A DNA stretch of 64,000 nt from NCBI RefSeq assembly GCF_002021565.1, contig NZ_MSZX01000002.1:62027-126026 (forward strand), read 5' to 3'. The position numbers and the translations under genes were made by a program. The notes below the pieces were generated by a model. That model was given only the letters and a program-made list of their open reading frames with translations, did no database searches and had not been told where the DNA came from. This DNA comes from Paenibacillus selenitireducens (GTDB taxonomy: Bacteria > Bacillota > Bacilli > Paenibacillales > Paenibacillaceae). Below, in pieces: positions 1-8,942 of the stretch. Numbering within the stretch: the stretch's first letter is position 1; each line of letters opens with the position of its first letter.

Positions 1-470
1 GGATTTTAGTTATCGTCTTGTTTGCTGTCGGGATGGCCGGGACGATCTATCCCATCTTGCCAGGCGCTATAGCCATCTATGCCGCGTATTTTGTATACGG
101 GCTCTGCATATCCTTTCAACCGTTTGGCATTTGGTTCTGGACCATCCAGACGCTCATCTTCATTGTGCTGATCGTGGCAGATTACGTGGTGAGCGCCTGG
201 GGGGTTAAGAAATATGGAGGATCAAGGGCGTCCGTGATTGGCAGTACAATCGGGATTATCATCGGCCCTTTTGTCATTCCTGTCGCAGGTTTGTTACTTG
301 GCCCCTTATTAGGGGCGATGATCGGCGAGATGATTGTGGGATCGGACTTTAACCGAGCGTTGAAAGTTGGCTTTGGATCTTTGGTAGGGCTATTTACGAG
401 TACCATCGTGAAAATTATCCTGCAATTAGCGATGATCATCGTGTTTATTATTTGGATTTGCGTAGCGTAA
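1..470 (+). CDS. DUF456 family membrane protein (5' end outside window)
   Basis: The reading frame is open to the first bases of the window, so the true start lies upstream; the TTG at 18 is probably internal. At least 150 residues are visible, nearly all hydrophobic, in about four membrane segments with glycine-rich stretches (GSTIGIIIGPF, GLLLGPLLGAMIGE). This pattern and length (about 160 residues) fit the DUF456 family of small Bacillales membrane proteins. Their function is unknown. It ends 25 bp before the flippase gene and is probably co-transcribed with it. Confidence 0.7.
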   Translation, partial: ILVIVLFAVGMAGTIYPILPGAIAIYAAYFVYGLCISFQPFGIWFWTIQTLIFIVLIVADYVVSAWGVKKYGGSRASVIGSTIGIIIGPFVIPVAGLLLGPLLGAMIGEMIVGSDFNRALKVGFGSLVGLFTSTIVKIILQLAMIIVFIIWICVA

Positions 471-495
471 GTAGAGAAAGAAGGGAATAAACGTT

Positions 496-2130
496 GTGGC
501 AAAAGAATCATTCATTAAAGGTACGCTAATCTTAGCGGCAGCTGCACTTGTCGCACGCGTACTCGGCGTTGTACAGCGGGTGCCGCTTGAGCATATGCTT
601 GGGGTAACGGGCGGTGCCTCCTTTACACTGGCTTCGAATGTCTACCTCATGTTGCTGACTGTAGCGACAGCGGGTATACCGAGCACCCTTAGTAAGATGG
701 TATCTGAGCGTTATGCGCTCAACCGACCAGAAGAAGCGCAGCGAATTTATTTTGCGGCGATTTTGTTCGGATTAGGCATGGGGGTCGTCATCACGATCTT
801 CCTCTATGCATTTGCACCCCTGTATGCATCGATGAGTTCGGTGCCTGAAGCGTCTCTTGCGATTCGTGCATTGGCACCAGCGCTTATTCTGTTCCCCGTC
901 ATTGCGATGATGCGAGGGTATTTCCAAGGTCGGAACCTCATGGCTCCAGGGGGAATTTCGCAGATAATTGAACAGATTTTGCGTGTTATCACTGCCGTTG
1001 GACTTGCGCTAATTCTCTATAAGTGGGGGTATAGCCAGGAGCAAATGGCAGCCGGAGCCTCTTTCGGCGGTGTATTAGGCAGTATAGGCGCCTTCCTCGT
1101 TATGATATATTATGGACGTAAATTGAAGAAGGCAGACCGGGCTGCTGGCATCGCAGCAATCGAACGTGGAACGGGTCCCAAAACACCGTTGCGTCGGATC
1201 TATGCCGAGATTTTCAAATTCTCCATTCCGATCGTCATTACATCGCTTGCCGTGCCTTTGATCTATGCGATAGATTCCAGTATCATCGTGCCGATTCTTA
1301 AGGGACAAGTTGGTGAAGCGCAAGCAACGGAAGCCCTGAAGATTCTTGGGATGAATGCCCAATCCATTGCCGGGATTCCACCGATTCTTGCGATTGCGTT
1401 AAGCACATCGATCATTCCGATCATTTCTAGCGCATTTGCTCGTAAAGATATGGATTATTTAAAAAATCAGGTAACCCTGGCTTTACGGATTGCGCTGCTC
1501 TCCGGGATGCCGATTGTCCTCATTCTGTGTACGGCGGCGTTCTCGATTAATGGGTTGTTATTTAGCAGCACGAACGGCAGCGGAATTATTGCACTCTTGA
1601 CGTCGTGCACCATTTTCCAAATCGTCATGATGGTCTCGAGCTCCATTCTCTATGGCTTGGGACGTCCGAAGACACCGATGTTTCATGTCGTTATCGGGAT
1701 CTTAACCAAACTCTTAGGCAGCTTTACCTTAGGATACATCTTCGGTATTTATGGCATCATTGGCTCAACGATGTTGTGCTTCGCCGTCGTGATGTTATTG
1801 AACCTTCGCTCCTTGAAGCAAATCGTCGGGTTCAAAATTCTAGGTTCCCGGTGGGCAGGATTCTTAACCACAGTCATCTTGTTGACGGGGATTGGTTATC
1901 TTATTGAATGGGCCGGAAATCAGTTGACGCATGTGATGCATGCGCGTATGGCTTATTTCTTCTCATCCAGCTTTGTCGGACTTATTCTTATCATTCTATA
2001 TCCTGTCATGTTAATCGTCTTCCGTGTGATCACAGCAGAGGAGCTGAAGAGCTATCCGAAGCCGCTTCGCAAAGTACTTCAACCCTTCATGCGGTTCCAA
2101 CGGAGACAGGGTGTTCGAGCGTCGGAATAA
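496..2130 (+). CDS. MurJ/YtgP-like polysaccharide or lipid II flippase (MVF/PST family)
   Basis: The 544-residue polytopic membrane protein has the N-terminal signature of the YtgP/SpoVB branch of the MOP superfamily (KGTLILAAAALVARVLG followed by a positively charged loop) and about 14 predicted membrane segments. Its length equals that of B. subtilis YtgP, which flips lipid II as MurJ does; that substrate is family knowledge and is not shown here. The start is GTG 496 behind a purine-rich GAAAGAAGGGA. It differs from the EPS flippase at 20260, which sits inside a polymer locus. A SpoVB-type role in spore cortex synthesis is the main alternative. Confidence 0.8.
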   Translation: MAKESFIKGTLILAAAALVARVLGVVQRVPLEHMLGVTGGASFTLASNVYLMLLTVATAGIPSTLSKMVSERYALNRPEEAQRIYFAAILFGLGMGVVITIFLYAFAPLYASMSSVPEASLAIRALAPALILFPVIAMMRGYFQGRNLMAPGGISQIIEQILRVITAVGLALILYKWGYSQEQMAAGASFGGVLGSIGAFLVMIYYGRKLKKADRAAGIAAIERGTGPKTPLRRIYAEIFKFSIPIVITSLAVPLIYAIDSSIIVPILKGQVGEAQATEALKILGMNAQSIAGIPPILAIALSTSIIPIISSAFARKDMDYLKNQVTLALRIALLSGMPIVLILCTAAFSINGLLFSSTNGSGIIALLTSCTIFQIVMMVSSSILYGLGRPKTPMFHVVIGILTKLLGSFTLGYIFGIYGIIGSTMLCFAVVMLLNLRSLKQIVGFKILGSRWAGFLTTVILLTGIGYLIEWAGNQLTHVMHARMAYFFSSSFVGLILIILYPVMLIVFRVITAEELKSYPKPLRKVLQPFMRFQRRQGVRASE

Positions 2131-2164
2131 GGGGTATAATTCGAAATAAAACGAGGTGTTCATC

Positions 2165-2512
2165 ATGGAAAAATTAACATCAGAACAGCAATTTCAAGAG
2201 GTGATTCATTCCTCAAAGCCAACGATGGCAGTTTTCAAAGCCGTATGGTGTAAAGACTGTCACTTTATCGATCCATTTATGCCAGAGGTCGAGCGCAAAT
2301 ATGCGGACAAGCTCACTTTTGTGCACATTGATCGTGATGAATTGCCAGACTTATGCGAGAAGTACAATATTCTCGGGATCCCAAGCTTTATTGCTTTCGT
2401 AGAAGGTCAAGAATTGATTCGCTTCGTCAGTAAGCTGCGCAAGACACGTGAAGAAATCGAAGAGTTTATGGATCGTGCCATTGCCGTTGCGGACAGCGTG
2501 AAAAAGAACTAA
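2165..2512 (+). CDS. Thioredoxin family protein
   Basis: The product is 115 residues with one thioredoxin fold. The active site is WCKDC (Cys29, Cys32), and the cis-proline loop is GIPSF. It is expected to be a cytoplasmic thiol-disulfide oxidoreductase; the WCKDC variant differs from the WCGPC of the trxA product at 60297, so its substrates or redox potential probably differ. ATG 2165 is chosen because ACGAGG lies 8 bp upstream; an in-frame GTG at 2156 overlaps that site. It resembles YtpP-type proteins of Bacillales, but I cannot assign it to one. A strong terminator follows. Confidence 0.85.
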   Translation: MEKLTSEQQFQEVIHSSKPTMAVFKAVWCKDCHFIDPFMPEVERKYADKLTFVHIDRDELPDLCEKYNILGIPSFIAFVEGQELIRFVSKLRKTREEIEEFMDRAIAVADSVKKN

Positions 2513-2530
2513 TCCTTACAACCTAAAAAA

Positions 2531-2567
2531 TTCCCCCTGTCGACATGATTCGATAGGGGGAGTTTTT
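2531..2567 (+). terminator. Rho-independent terminator after the thioredoxin-like gene
   Basis: An 11-bp stem (CCCCCTGTCGA pairing with TCGATAGGGGG) with a short loop is followed by GTTTTTGTG. It ends the unit begun by the DUF456 and flippase genes. Confidence 0.85.
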
Positions 2568-2662
2568 GTGTTATCTACGCAATATTTCTCAAGTCGGCGC
2601 TAAACGTGAGGATAATATGCGTTTTGTCACAATTCCGCCTTAGTTTTCCATCTGAATTCAGG

Positions 2663-2668
2663 TATAAT
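2663..2668 (+). promoter_or_regulatory. Candidate -10 element of ctaA
   Basis: A perfect TATAAT lies 46 bp before the ctaA start, in an AT-rich stretch. The -35 region at the right distance (TTAGTT, 2640-2645) is poor, so the promoter may need an activator. No CtaA or ResD site was identified. Confidence 0.45.
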
Positions 2669-2713
2669 GTTAATTGGTGAAATTTACATCTTGAGAGATG
2701 AGTAGGTGAAAGA

Positions 2714-3634
2714 TTGAGAGCAAATACATTGAAATGGCTTGCTTATATCACATGTATCGGGATGATGCTCGTCCTCTTGAACGGTGCATTGGTGACCAAG
2801 ACAGGTTCCGGTCAAGGTTGCGGAACAGATTGGCCCTTATGTCATGGCAAGTTTGTACCTGCCTATACGATTTCATCCATGATTGAGTATTCCCATCGCG
2901 CAGTTAGCGGATTGGTAGGGATATTGGTTCTCGTCTTGTTCATCGCGGTATGGAAATACGCGAAGGATCGGAAGGACGCATGGTGGTACGCGCTAACGGC
3001 ACTATTATTTACATTCATTCAAGCAATTATGGGCGCACTTGCTGTTGTACTAGGACAGGCACCCGCTGTAATGGCTCTTCATTACGGATTTTCGCTCATC
3101 GCCTTTGCAGGAACGCTACTACTCTCGATTGTACTTTACCGTCGAAGTAAAGGATTAGGAGACAAAACCCCTCAAGGTGTTGTGATAACAAATTGGTTTC
3201 GGAATTTAACTTGGATCGTAACCTTATATAGTTATATGGTTGTCTATGTAGGTGCATTCGTGCGTCATACGGAGGCTTACGGTGGCTGTCAAGGCTGGCC
3301 GCTCTGTAACGGGGAAATCATCCCTACATTGCAAGGAACGACATTAATCGCCTTTGTGCACCGTGTCGCTGCCCTGCTGCTGTTTATCGCAGTCGCAGCA
3401 TTAGCCCATTTTGCGTATCATAACCACAAACAAATTCGTGAAATGCGAGTGGCAGGGATTTGTGCACTGATGCTCGTCACCGCGCAGATTCTAAGTGGAG
3501 CTTGGGTCGTATTCACCTTAGGAAATGATAATATTGGATTATTTGCAGGACTATTACATACCGTTCTAATCGCTGGACTCTTCGGAATTCTATGTTACAT
3601 GAGTGTTCGCGTGTGGCAATTGGGTAAACGTTAA
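2714..3634 (+). CDS. ctaA: Heme A synthase CtaA (COX15/CtaA family)
   Basis: CtaA oxidises the methyl group of heme O to a formyl group, giving heme A for aa3-type cytochrome oxidases in the membrane. The 306-residue protein has eight membrane segments in two homologous halves. Each half keeps two conserved histidines (His61 and His123; His216 and His282) and a cysteine pair (Cys36/Cys43; Cys192/Cys198) in the extracytoplasmic loops. These are the heme-binding and disulfide positions of type C CtaA proteins. The start is TTG 2714 behind TAGGTGAA. ctaB, often adjacent in Bacillales, is not next to it here. Confidence 0.95.
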   Translation: MRANTLKWLAYITCIGMMLVLLNGALVTKTGSGQGCGTDWPLCHGKFVPAYTISSMIEYSHRAVSGLVGILVLVLFIAVWKYAKDRKDAWWYALTALLFTFIQAIMGALAVVLGQAPAVMALHYGFSLIAFAGTLLLSIVLYRRSKGLGDKTPQGVVITNWFRNLTWIVTLYSYMVVYVGAFVRHTEAYGGCQGWPLCNGEIIPTLQGTTLIAFVHRVAALLLFIAVAALAHFAYHNHKQIREMRVAGICALMLVTAQILSGAWVVFTLGNDNIGLFAGLLHTVLIAGLFGILCYMSVRVWQLGKR

Positions 3635-3657
3635 AAATCGGATATACTAAAAAGGAA

Positions 3658-3690
3658 CAAAGTCTTCGATCTCGTTCGAGGACTTTTTTT
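3658..3690 (+). terminator. Rho-independent terminator of ctaA
   Basis: AAAGTCTTCGA pairs with TCGAGGACTTT around a six-base loop, and the stem runs into TTTTTTT. Confidence 0.9.
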
Positions 3691-3789
3691 GACCACAAAC
3701 CTACATCTAATCGCGGTCGCTCGTCTTCGAAAGGCCGAGGGTAGAGGTTTTCTCATAGGTGTTCAAAATTGTACGGGAGTGTGACAACG

Positions 3790-4506
3790 ATGTTGCGAAT
3801 GTTGCTGGGACAACCGCCGAGAGCTGAACTAGGTATGATGCAAGGAGCCGCAGACGTAATGAAGCGAGTGCGCTTGCAAATCGAACAACGGGAGAAAAAG
3901 GGGAATGACCCGGAGCACACGTATCGTAAATATGAAATTTGGACGCAGGGACTTGTTGTTTCGTTGGACGAGCTGGAGCAAAGCGTATTTGCTTCCGGTT
4001 TTTTTGCGGATAAAGTGAAACAGGCTTATCAATCGGAGATGTCCAAGCAGGAAGAAGCCGATTATCATCGTCATATTTATTTCTATAAAAATGGATTCAT
4101 TCGCGTATTTTCTATTTTAGATAAGTTGGGTACGCTGATGAATGCTTTATTCGATTTGCATACGGAGCGGGCGAAGGCCCATTTCTCTTTTTTTACTGTA
4201 CTAAGGCAGTTCCGGTATTTAAGTGTGCATATGGCCTTGATGGATAAGCTTAACGGGATCAAGGAACAATATAAGGAGCCTCTGAATTCTCTGCGTAAAA
4301 TGCGGAACATCGAAATTCATTATATGAATATGGAGATGCAGGATGATCTGTGGCAGCGTGATCAAACGTTGAACGGGAAAGTGAAGCTGGAGGATATTCA
4401 GCAGAAGCAAAAGGACTTGGAGCTGGGCTATCAGATGGCATGTGAAACCTTGCAGGCTGCGTTCGAATATATCGAGGTCATTCTACGGAATAAGTACCAT
4501 AAATAA
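3790..4506 (+). CDS. Solo HEPN-like protein (Cthe_2314-type)
   Basis: The 238-residue, almost entirely helical soluble protein has no signal peptide. Near the end of its core it carries RKMRNIEIHY, an R-x4-H motif (Arg172, His177) as in HEPN-superfamily RNases, where these residues form the catalytic site. Overall pattern and length recall the Cthe_2314 HEPN family found in Bacillales; I am not certain of that assignment. The start is ATG 3790 with GGGAG about 11 bp upstream; a GTG at 3781 would be too close to it. No MNT nucleotidyltransferase partner gene adjoins it, so it is not an obvious HEPN/MNT toxin-antitoxin pair. Function unknown. Confidence 0.6.
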   Translation: MLRMLLGQPPRAELGMMQGAADVMKRVRLQIEQREKKGNDPEHTYRKYEIWTQGLVVSLDELEQSVFASGFFADKVKQAYQSEMSKQEEADYHRHIYFYKNGFIRVFSILDKLGTLMNALFDLHTERAKAHFSFFTVLRQFRYLSVHMALMDKLNGIKEQYKEPLNSLRKMRNIEIHYMNMEMQDDLWQRDQTLNGKVKLEDIQQKQKDLELGYQMACETLQAAFEYIEVILRNKYHK

Positions 4507-4523
4507 TTGGAATATTTTGTACT

Positions 4524-4552
4524 TTGACAACCCTTCTGTCTACACGTATACT
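4524..4552 (+). promoter_or_regulatory. SigA promoter of the metNIQ operon
   Basis: A consensus -35 TTGACA (4524-4529) and a -10 TATACT (4547-4552) are separated by exactly 17 bp. The SAM riboswitch begins about 20 bp after the expected transcription start. Confidence 0.85.
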
Positions 4553-4578
4553 CAAGTTAAATTTCATAACGTTTGATT

Positions 4579-4767
4579 TCTTATCGAGAGCGGCGGAGGG
4601 AATAGGCCCTGTGAAGCCCGGCAACCGATTCTAGGATCAGTAAATAGCTGATCAGAATGACATGGTGCTAAATCCTTCAGAATTCTTGTGAATTCTGGCA
4701 GATGAGAAAAGGTACTTGCTGATGACTTGTTAGCCCTTTTCCGCTTTGCCGGAAAGGGGCTTTTTTG
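4579..4767 (+). ncRNA. SAM-I riboswitch (S-box) with its terminator, upstream of metNIQ
   Basis: The leader shows S-box landmarks in order: TTATCGAGAGCGGCGGAGGGA, trimmed here to its core AGAGCGGCGGAGGGA, then GGCCC, TGAAGCCCGGCAACC, GGTGCTAAATCC, and GATGAGA at 4701. The expression platform is a terminator hairpin at 4732-4767 (AGCCC-TTTTCCG pairing with CGGAAA-GGGGCT, then TTTTTT). By family knowledge, SAM binding stabilises the terminator and shuts off the downstream methionine importer when methionine is plentiful. Confidence 0.95.
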
Positions 4768-4799
4768 AATTTCATAGCCAGACCACCAAAGGAGATATC

Positions 4800-5819
4800 A
4801 TGATACGATTGAATCAATTGACCAAAACCTATGGCAATAAACATAAGCAGACGACAGCATTGCAAAATCTGGATTTAACGATCACGCAGGGTGAGATTTT
4901 CGGCATTATCGGACATTCGGGTGCAGGTAAAAGTACGCTGTTGCGCAGCATTAACCTGTTAGAACGCCCTACAAGCGGTGAAGTATGGTTTGGAGATACG
5001 AACATCACCGCGTTATCGGAGAAAGAGCTTCAACATGTTCGGCGGAAGATGGGGATGATTTTTCAACATTTTAATCTATTATCTTCGGCAACCGTGTATG
5101 ATAACATTGCTTTTCCGCTTCGGTTAGTTCGAACACCTAAGGAAGAGATCGAGCAGAAGGTCAGTAACCTGCTTAAGCTGGTCGGCTTGGAAGAGCATCG
5201 TAATAAGTATCCAGCACAGCTCTCAGGGGGACAGAAGCAGCGTGTAGGGATTGCAAGAGCTTTAGCGAATGATCCGCAAGTGCTGCTCTGTGATGAAGCG
5301 ACGTCGGCTTTGGACCCGCAAACCACGAATTCAATTCTTCGGCTGCTGCTCGATATCAATAAACAGCTTGGGATTACAATTGTGCTCATCACGCATGAAA
5401 TGCATGTCATTCAGACGATTTGTGATCGCGTTGCGGTCATCCATGACGGCAATATTGTCGAGCAGGGTCCGGTAACGGAAGTGTTCTTGAAACCGGAGCA
5501 TCGAGTGACGCGTGAATTTATCCGTGAGGAGAACGAAAATGCAGAACTTCTCGATGCGATCATCGAATCTTTGCCGACCAATGACCATGCACAGGTTGTT
5601 AAGATTAATTTCTTAGGGACAAGTACCTATGAACCGATCTTATCGGTCATTGTGCAGACGACCGGCGTATCCTTTGCCATTCTTCAAGGCACGATTGCTA
5701 CCATGAAGGACACACCTTACGGTCAGCTTATCGTTCGATTTGAAGGCAGTCAGGAAGCATTAGAACGAACGTATCGCATGATCGAAAGTCAAGTTCATGA
5801 ATTGGAGGTGATACGATAA
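4800..5819 (+). CDS. metN: Methionine ABC transporter ATP-binding protein MetN
   Basis: MetN powers import of methionine through MetI. The 339-residue product has Walker A GHSGAGKS (38-45), Q-loop MIFQHF, signature LSGGQ (141-145), Walker B VLLCDE (161-166) and H-loop LITHEM. A C-terminal NIL (ACT-like) domain from about residue 265 is the methionine-sensing part in this family. ATG 4800 is set by GGAG at 4791; upstream in-frame codons lie inside the riboswitch terminator. Its stop overlaps the metI start by one base. Expression should be controlled by the S-box leader. Confidence 0.95.
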   Translation: MIRLNQLTKTYGNKHKQTTALQNLDLTITQGEIFGIIGHSGAGKSTLLRSINLLERPTSGEVWFGDTNITALSEKELQHVRRKMGMIFQHFNLLSSATVYDNIAFPLRLVRTPKEEIEQKVSNLLKLVGLEEHRNKYPAQLSGGQKQRVGIARALANDPQVLLCDEATSALDPQTTNSILRLLLDINKQLGITIVLITHEMHVIQTICDRVAVIHDGNIVEQGPVTEVFLKPEHRVTREFIREENENAELLDAIIESLPTNDHAQVVKINFLGTSTYEPILSVIVQTTGVSFAILQGTIATMKDTPYGQLIVRFEGSQEALERTYRMIESQVHELEVIR

Positions 5820-6493
5820 TGTTATCAGCAGCTGTGGATTTCTCCAATGTGGACTGGAATGAGATGGGGATTGCAACGTGGGATACCGTTAGAATGCTAT
5901 TTTTCTCTACCTTGTTCACGATGATTATCGGATTGCCGCTAGGTATCCTCTTATTTATGACATCGAGAAGCGATTCCAATGGAAGCCGTGCGTTATACAG
6001 TGTCTTATCGCTTATCGTGAACATCCTGCGGTCCGTGCCGTTTGTCATTCTTATGATATCCATTATTCCGTTCACCAAAATCGTTGTAGGTACATCCATC
6101 GGTGTGATCGGTTCGATTCCGCCGCTTGTCATCGCCGCAGCACCTTTTTTCGCACGGCTAGTGGAAACCTCGCTGCGTGAAGTGGACCGCGGTGTCATTG
6201 AAGCAGCAACAGCCATGGGAGCTTCTAAAGGACAAATTGTCGGTAAAGTATTACTACCTGAATCCATGCCAGGATTACTTGCAGGGATTACGATTACGAC
6301 AGTTACGCTGGTGTCCTATACGGCGATGTCAGGATTGATCGGAGGCGGCGGACTAGGGGATTTAGCTATTCGTTACGGGTACCAGCGCTATGAACCTTCC
6401 GTGATGATCGTCTCGGTTATCGTGTTGGTTGTCCTGGTTCAATTGCTGCAAATGCTCGGAGATCGCCTCGTATTAAAGTTTTCGAAGAAATAA
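5819..6493 (+). CDS. metI: Methionine ABC transporter permease MetI
   Basis: This inner-membrane permease of the MetNIQ importer is 224 residues with five predicted membrane segments, the usual size. The cytoplasmic EAA loop that docks on MetN is seen as EAATAMGASKGQIVGKVLLP. The start ATG shares one base with the metN stop, which indicates translational coupling; GGAGGTG lies just upstream. Confidence 0.95.
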   Translation: MLSAAVDFSNVDWNEMGIATWDTVRMLFFSTLFTMIIGLPLGILLFMTSRSDSNGSRALYSVLSLIVNILRSVPFVILMISIIPFTKIVVGTSIGVIGSIPPLVIAAAPFFARLVETSLREVDRGVIEAATAMGASKGQIVGKVLLPESMPGLLAGITITTVTLVSYTAMSGLIGGGGLGDLAIRYGYQRYEPSVMIVSVIVLVVLVQLLQMLGDRLVLKFSKK

Positions 6494-6525
6494 CGAAATA
6501 GATAACACAACAGGGGGAAATTACA

Positions 6526-7323
6526 ATGAAAAAATGGGTCATTACACTCACAGCGCTGCTCGTGGTCTCATTAACAGCTGTGGCTTGCGGCAGCAAGGAC
6601 AGCAGCAACACGTTGAAAGTCGGGGCATCAGCCGTTCCGCATGCGGAAATTCTGAACTTCGTGAAGCCGATCTTGGAGAAAGAAGGCGTGAAGCTGGAGA
6701 TCAAAGAATTTACGGATTATGTTCAACCCAATGTTCAAGTATTCGAGAAACAATTGGATGCGAATTTCTTCCAACACAAACCTTACTTGGATAATATGAA
6801 TAAGGAGCGCAACATGGACCTTGTTCCCGTGGTTGGCGTACATCTGGAGCCGATAGCCGCTTACTCGAAGAAAATTAAATCCGCTGATGAGATTCAAGAT
6901 GGATTTACGATCGCGATCCCGAATGATGCGTCCAATGGTGGACGTGCGCTTCTATTGCTTGAGAAACAAGGATTGATCAAACTAAAAGAAGGTAAAGCAA
7001 CGGATGCAACGGTACGTGATATTGTCGAAAATCCGAAAAACCTCAAAATTAAAGAGTTAGAAGCAGCGATGCTTCCACGTATTCTTGATGAAGTTGATGT
7101 AGCCATTATTAATACGAACTTTGCCCTACAAGCGGATTTGTCGCCCTCAAAAGATTCTTTGTTTATTGAAGACAAGGATTCGCCATATGCGAATATCTTG
7201 GTGTCCCGTCCGGATAACAAAGATTCCGATGCGATGAAGAAGCTTGCCGCAGCATTGAATTCACCGGAAGTGAAGAAGTTTATCGCAGATAAATATGGTG
7301 AAGCTGTATTACCAGCATTTTAA
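6526..7323 (+). CDS. metQ: Methionine-binding lipoprotein MetQ
   Basis: This 265-residue substrate-binding lipoprotein delivers methionine to MetNI. It has a lipoprotein signal peptide with lipobox AVAC (Cys21), followed by the NlpA-family fold (VGASAVPHAEIL, FEKQLDANFFQHKPYL). GGGGG lies ahead of ATG 6526. It is the last gene of the S-box operon and is followed by a long terminator. Confidence 0.95.
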   Translation: MKKWVITLTALLVVSLTAVACGSKDSSNTLKVGASAVPHAEILNFVKPILEKEGVKLEIKEFTDYVQPNVQVFEKQLDANFFQHKPYLDNMNKERNMDLVPVVGVHLEPIAAYSKKIKSADEIQDGFTIAIPNDASNGGRALLLLEKQGLIKLKEGKATDATVRDIVENPKNLKIKELEAAMLPRILDEVDVAIINTNFALQADLSPSKDSLFIEDKDSPYANILVSRPDNKDSDAMKKLAAALNSPEVKKFIADKYGEAVLPAF

Positions 7324-7332
7324 GTAGGATGA

Positions 7333-7418
7333 GAAAAAATCCCCTTATGATCTCAAGGATATGATTAACAACTAGCAGGTTGTTCGTCTCCTTGAGCATC
7401 AGAGGGGATTTTTTTTGA
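7333..7418 (+). terminator. Long two-part terminator after metQ
   Basis: AAAAAATCCCCT and CTCAAGGA pair with TCCTTGAG and AGGGGATTTTTTTT, with an internal loop. The flanking A and T runs mean it could act on both strands. Confidence 0.85.
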
Positions 7419-7528
7419 CGACATCCTTCCGGAGCAGGAAGAAGCTGACGATCTAATATTCGTGTGATAGAATAATCAACATGCTTGCCCAATAGGTAAG
7501 TTGAATCTATCGTTCTAGGAAGTGAAAC

Positions 7529-8314
7529 ATGATGATTGATATTCATACGCATATACTCCCTGGAGTTGATGATGGGGCAGCGAATTGGAACGATGCTTTA
7601 AATATGGCCAGAGCGGCTGTAGCTGAAGGCATAACGACGATGATTGCAACGCCGCATCATGCGAATGGGAGATACCATAATACCGCATTAGAAGTCGTAG
7701 AGCACGTACGTCATATGAACGAGCAGTTCATGGCGATGGGAGTGCCTCTAACGATTCAGTCAGGACAAGAAATTCGGTTGCATGGTGATCTATTAGAAGC
7801 TTGGTTGAGAAAGGAATTACTTCCACTGGCCGGATCAAGTTATATACTGATAGAGTTGCCTTCCTCGGGGATACCGAAGGAGATGCTTGAGTTGATCCAT
7901 GAGCTAAATGTAATGAACCTAAAACCCATCATTGCACATCCTGAACGTAATGCGGAAATTGTGAGGTACCCCGATCGACTGGCCCAGCTGATTGAGATAG
8001 GCGCTTTTGCACAGGTGACGACGCATTCATTACTTGGTGATTTTGGAAGACGAATAGAGAAAACGGCATGGTCCCTATGCAGAAGCGGCCTCATCCATAT
8101 CGTATCCTCGGATGCCCATCATGTGGAACGTAGGGGATTCCGATTGCGTGAAACCTACGATGTGATTCGAGAGCGTATGGGGCAGCCATGGGAGAACTAT
8201 TTCCTAAACAATGCGCAGCGTATTATGGATGACCTACCTTTTGAAAGCATGCCAGAGGAAAAACCTTTTCCGGAAGGTGTAGTACAACGATTACGATCCT
8301 ATTTTCGAATCTAG
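7529..8314 (+). CDS. ywqE: PHP-family protein-tyrosine phosphatase (CpsB/YwqE type)
   Basis: The 261-residue protein begins MMIDIHTHILPGVDDGA, the metal-binding HxH and VDDG motifs of the PHP-domain CpsB/CapC/YwqE phosphatases. Later motifs (TPHH, IAHPERN, SSDAHH) complete the metal site. These Mn-dependent enzymes dephosphorylate the BY-kinase and so tune exopolysaccharide export and other phosphotyrosine targets. It lies about 2.9 kb upstream of the kinase gene, separated by a terminator and a long non-coding stretch. AGGA lies 8 bp before ATG 7529; ATG 7532 is also possible. Confidence 0.92.
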   Translation: MMIDIHTHILPGVDDGAANWNDALNMARAAVAEGITTMIATPHHANGRYHNTALEVVEHVRHMNEQFMAMGVPLTIQSGQEIRLHGDLLEAWLRKELLPLAGSSYILIELPSSGIPKEMLELIHELNVMNLKPIIAHPERNAEIVRYPDRLAQLIEIGAFAQVTTHSLLGDFGRRIEKTAWSLCRSGLIHIVSSDAHHVERRGFRLRETYDVIRERMGQPWENYFLNNAQRIMDDLPFESMPEEKPFPEGVVQRLRSYFRI

Positions 8315-8496
8315 GACAACTGCACTGCGTTAAACCAATAAATTGGGAATAGAGTAACGATATGATACCCGGTTTTATATTACTGAAGTTGCGAATTCAA
8401 CCTGATTTTTCGTAATAATCCTGATCCGTGATCCATTGGTTAGGAAGAGGTGGCTAAGAAAACAGAAATTACAGGATTTTAATGAATTTTTATGAC

Positions 8497-8538
8497 CCAA
8501 GCAGTACCATGATATCGTGGAAAAGCTTGGTTTTTTTT
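8497..8538 (+). terminator. Terminator in the EPS upstream region
   Basis: CCAAGC pairs with GCTTGG, and an inner dyad around GATATC (CCATGATATCGTGG) lies in the apical part. TTTTTTTT follows. It is about 180 bp past the PHP phosphatase stop. It may end that gene's transcript or act as an attenuator in a leader. Confidence 0.7.
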
Positions 8539-8894
8539 ATTTTCTGAAATAGTTAAGCGTTTACATGGAGGTTTTTTCAATCAATATGTTCTTGCAAAAC
8601 TTGTCGAAATTCACTTTTTGTCCTGTTTTTATAGGACGGTGACCAATAGTCCCTAATTCTGTACAAATCGAGTGGAATTTTCTCGACCTATTCGATTCGT
8701 ATCGGTACGGATTTATAGCCAAAATCCCTTATCTCATAAGGAAAAGAAGCGGCATTTCGGTTCCTATAAATAAATCCCAAAACAGAAATCATTATTCAAC
8801 TTAAAACCCGCATTTATATTACAAAATTCTTAGTTTTGGTACTGAAAAGTTGAAAATGATGTTAGTATTTTGAATAAATTAGGAGCGCTTAACC

Positions 8895-8942
8895 ATGTCT
8901 TTATCCCCTCAAGAAATATTAGTATTTGTGGCATACTATTAA
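8895..8942 (+). CDS. Possible 15-residue leader peptide
   Basis: The ATG at 8895 follows AGGAG (8881-8885) at 9 bp. The encoded peptide is MSLSPQEILVFVAYY, then TAA. The ribosome-binding site is good, but a frame this short could arise by chance. No runs of a single amino acid suggest classical attenuation. The following gene starts about 160 bp later. Confidence 0.3.
   Translation: MSLSPQEILVFVAYY

Noticed and set aside
5728-6267. 179-codon frame antisense to metI
   Set aside because: It is entirely within metN/metI on the other strand; the composition is that of an antisense shadow.
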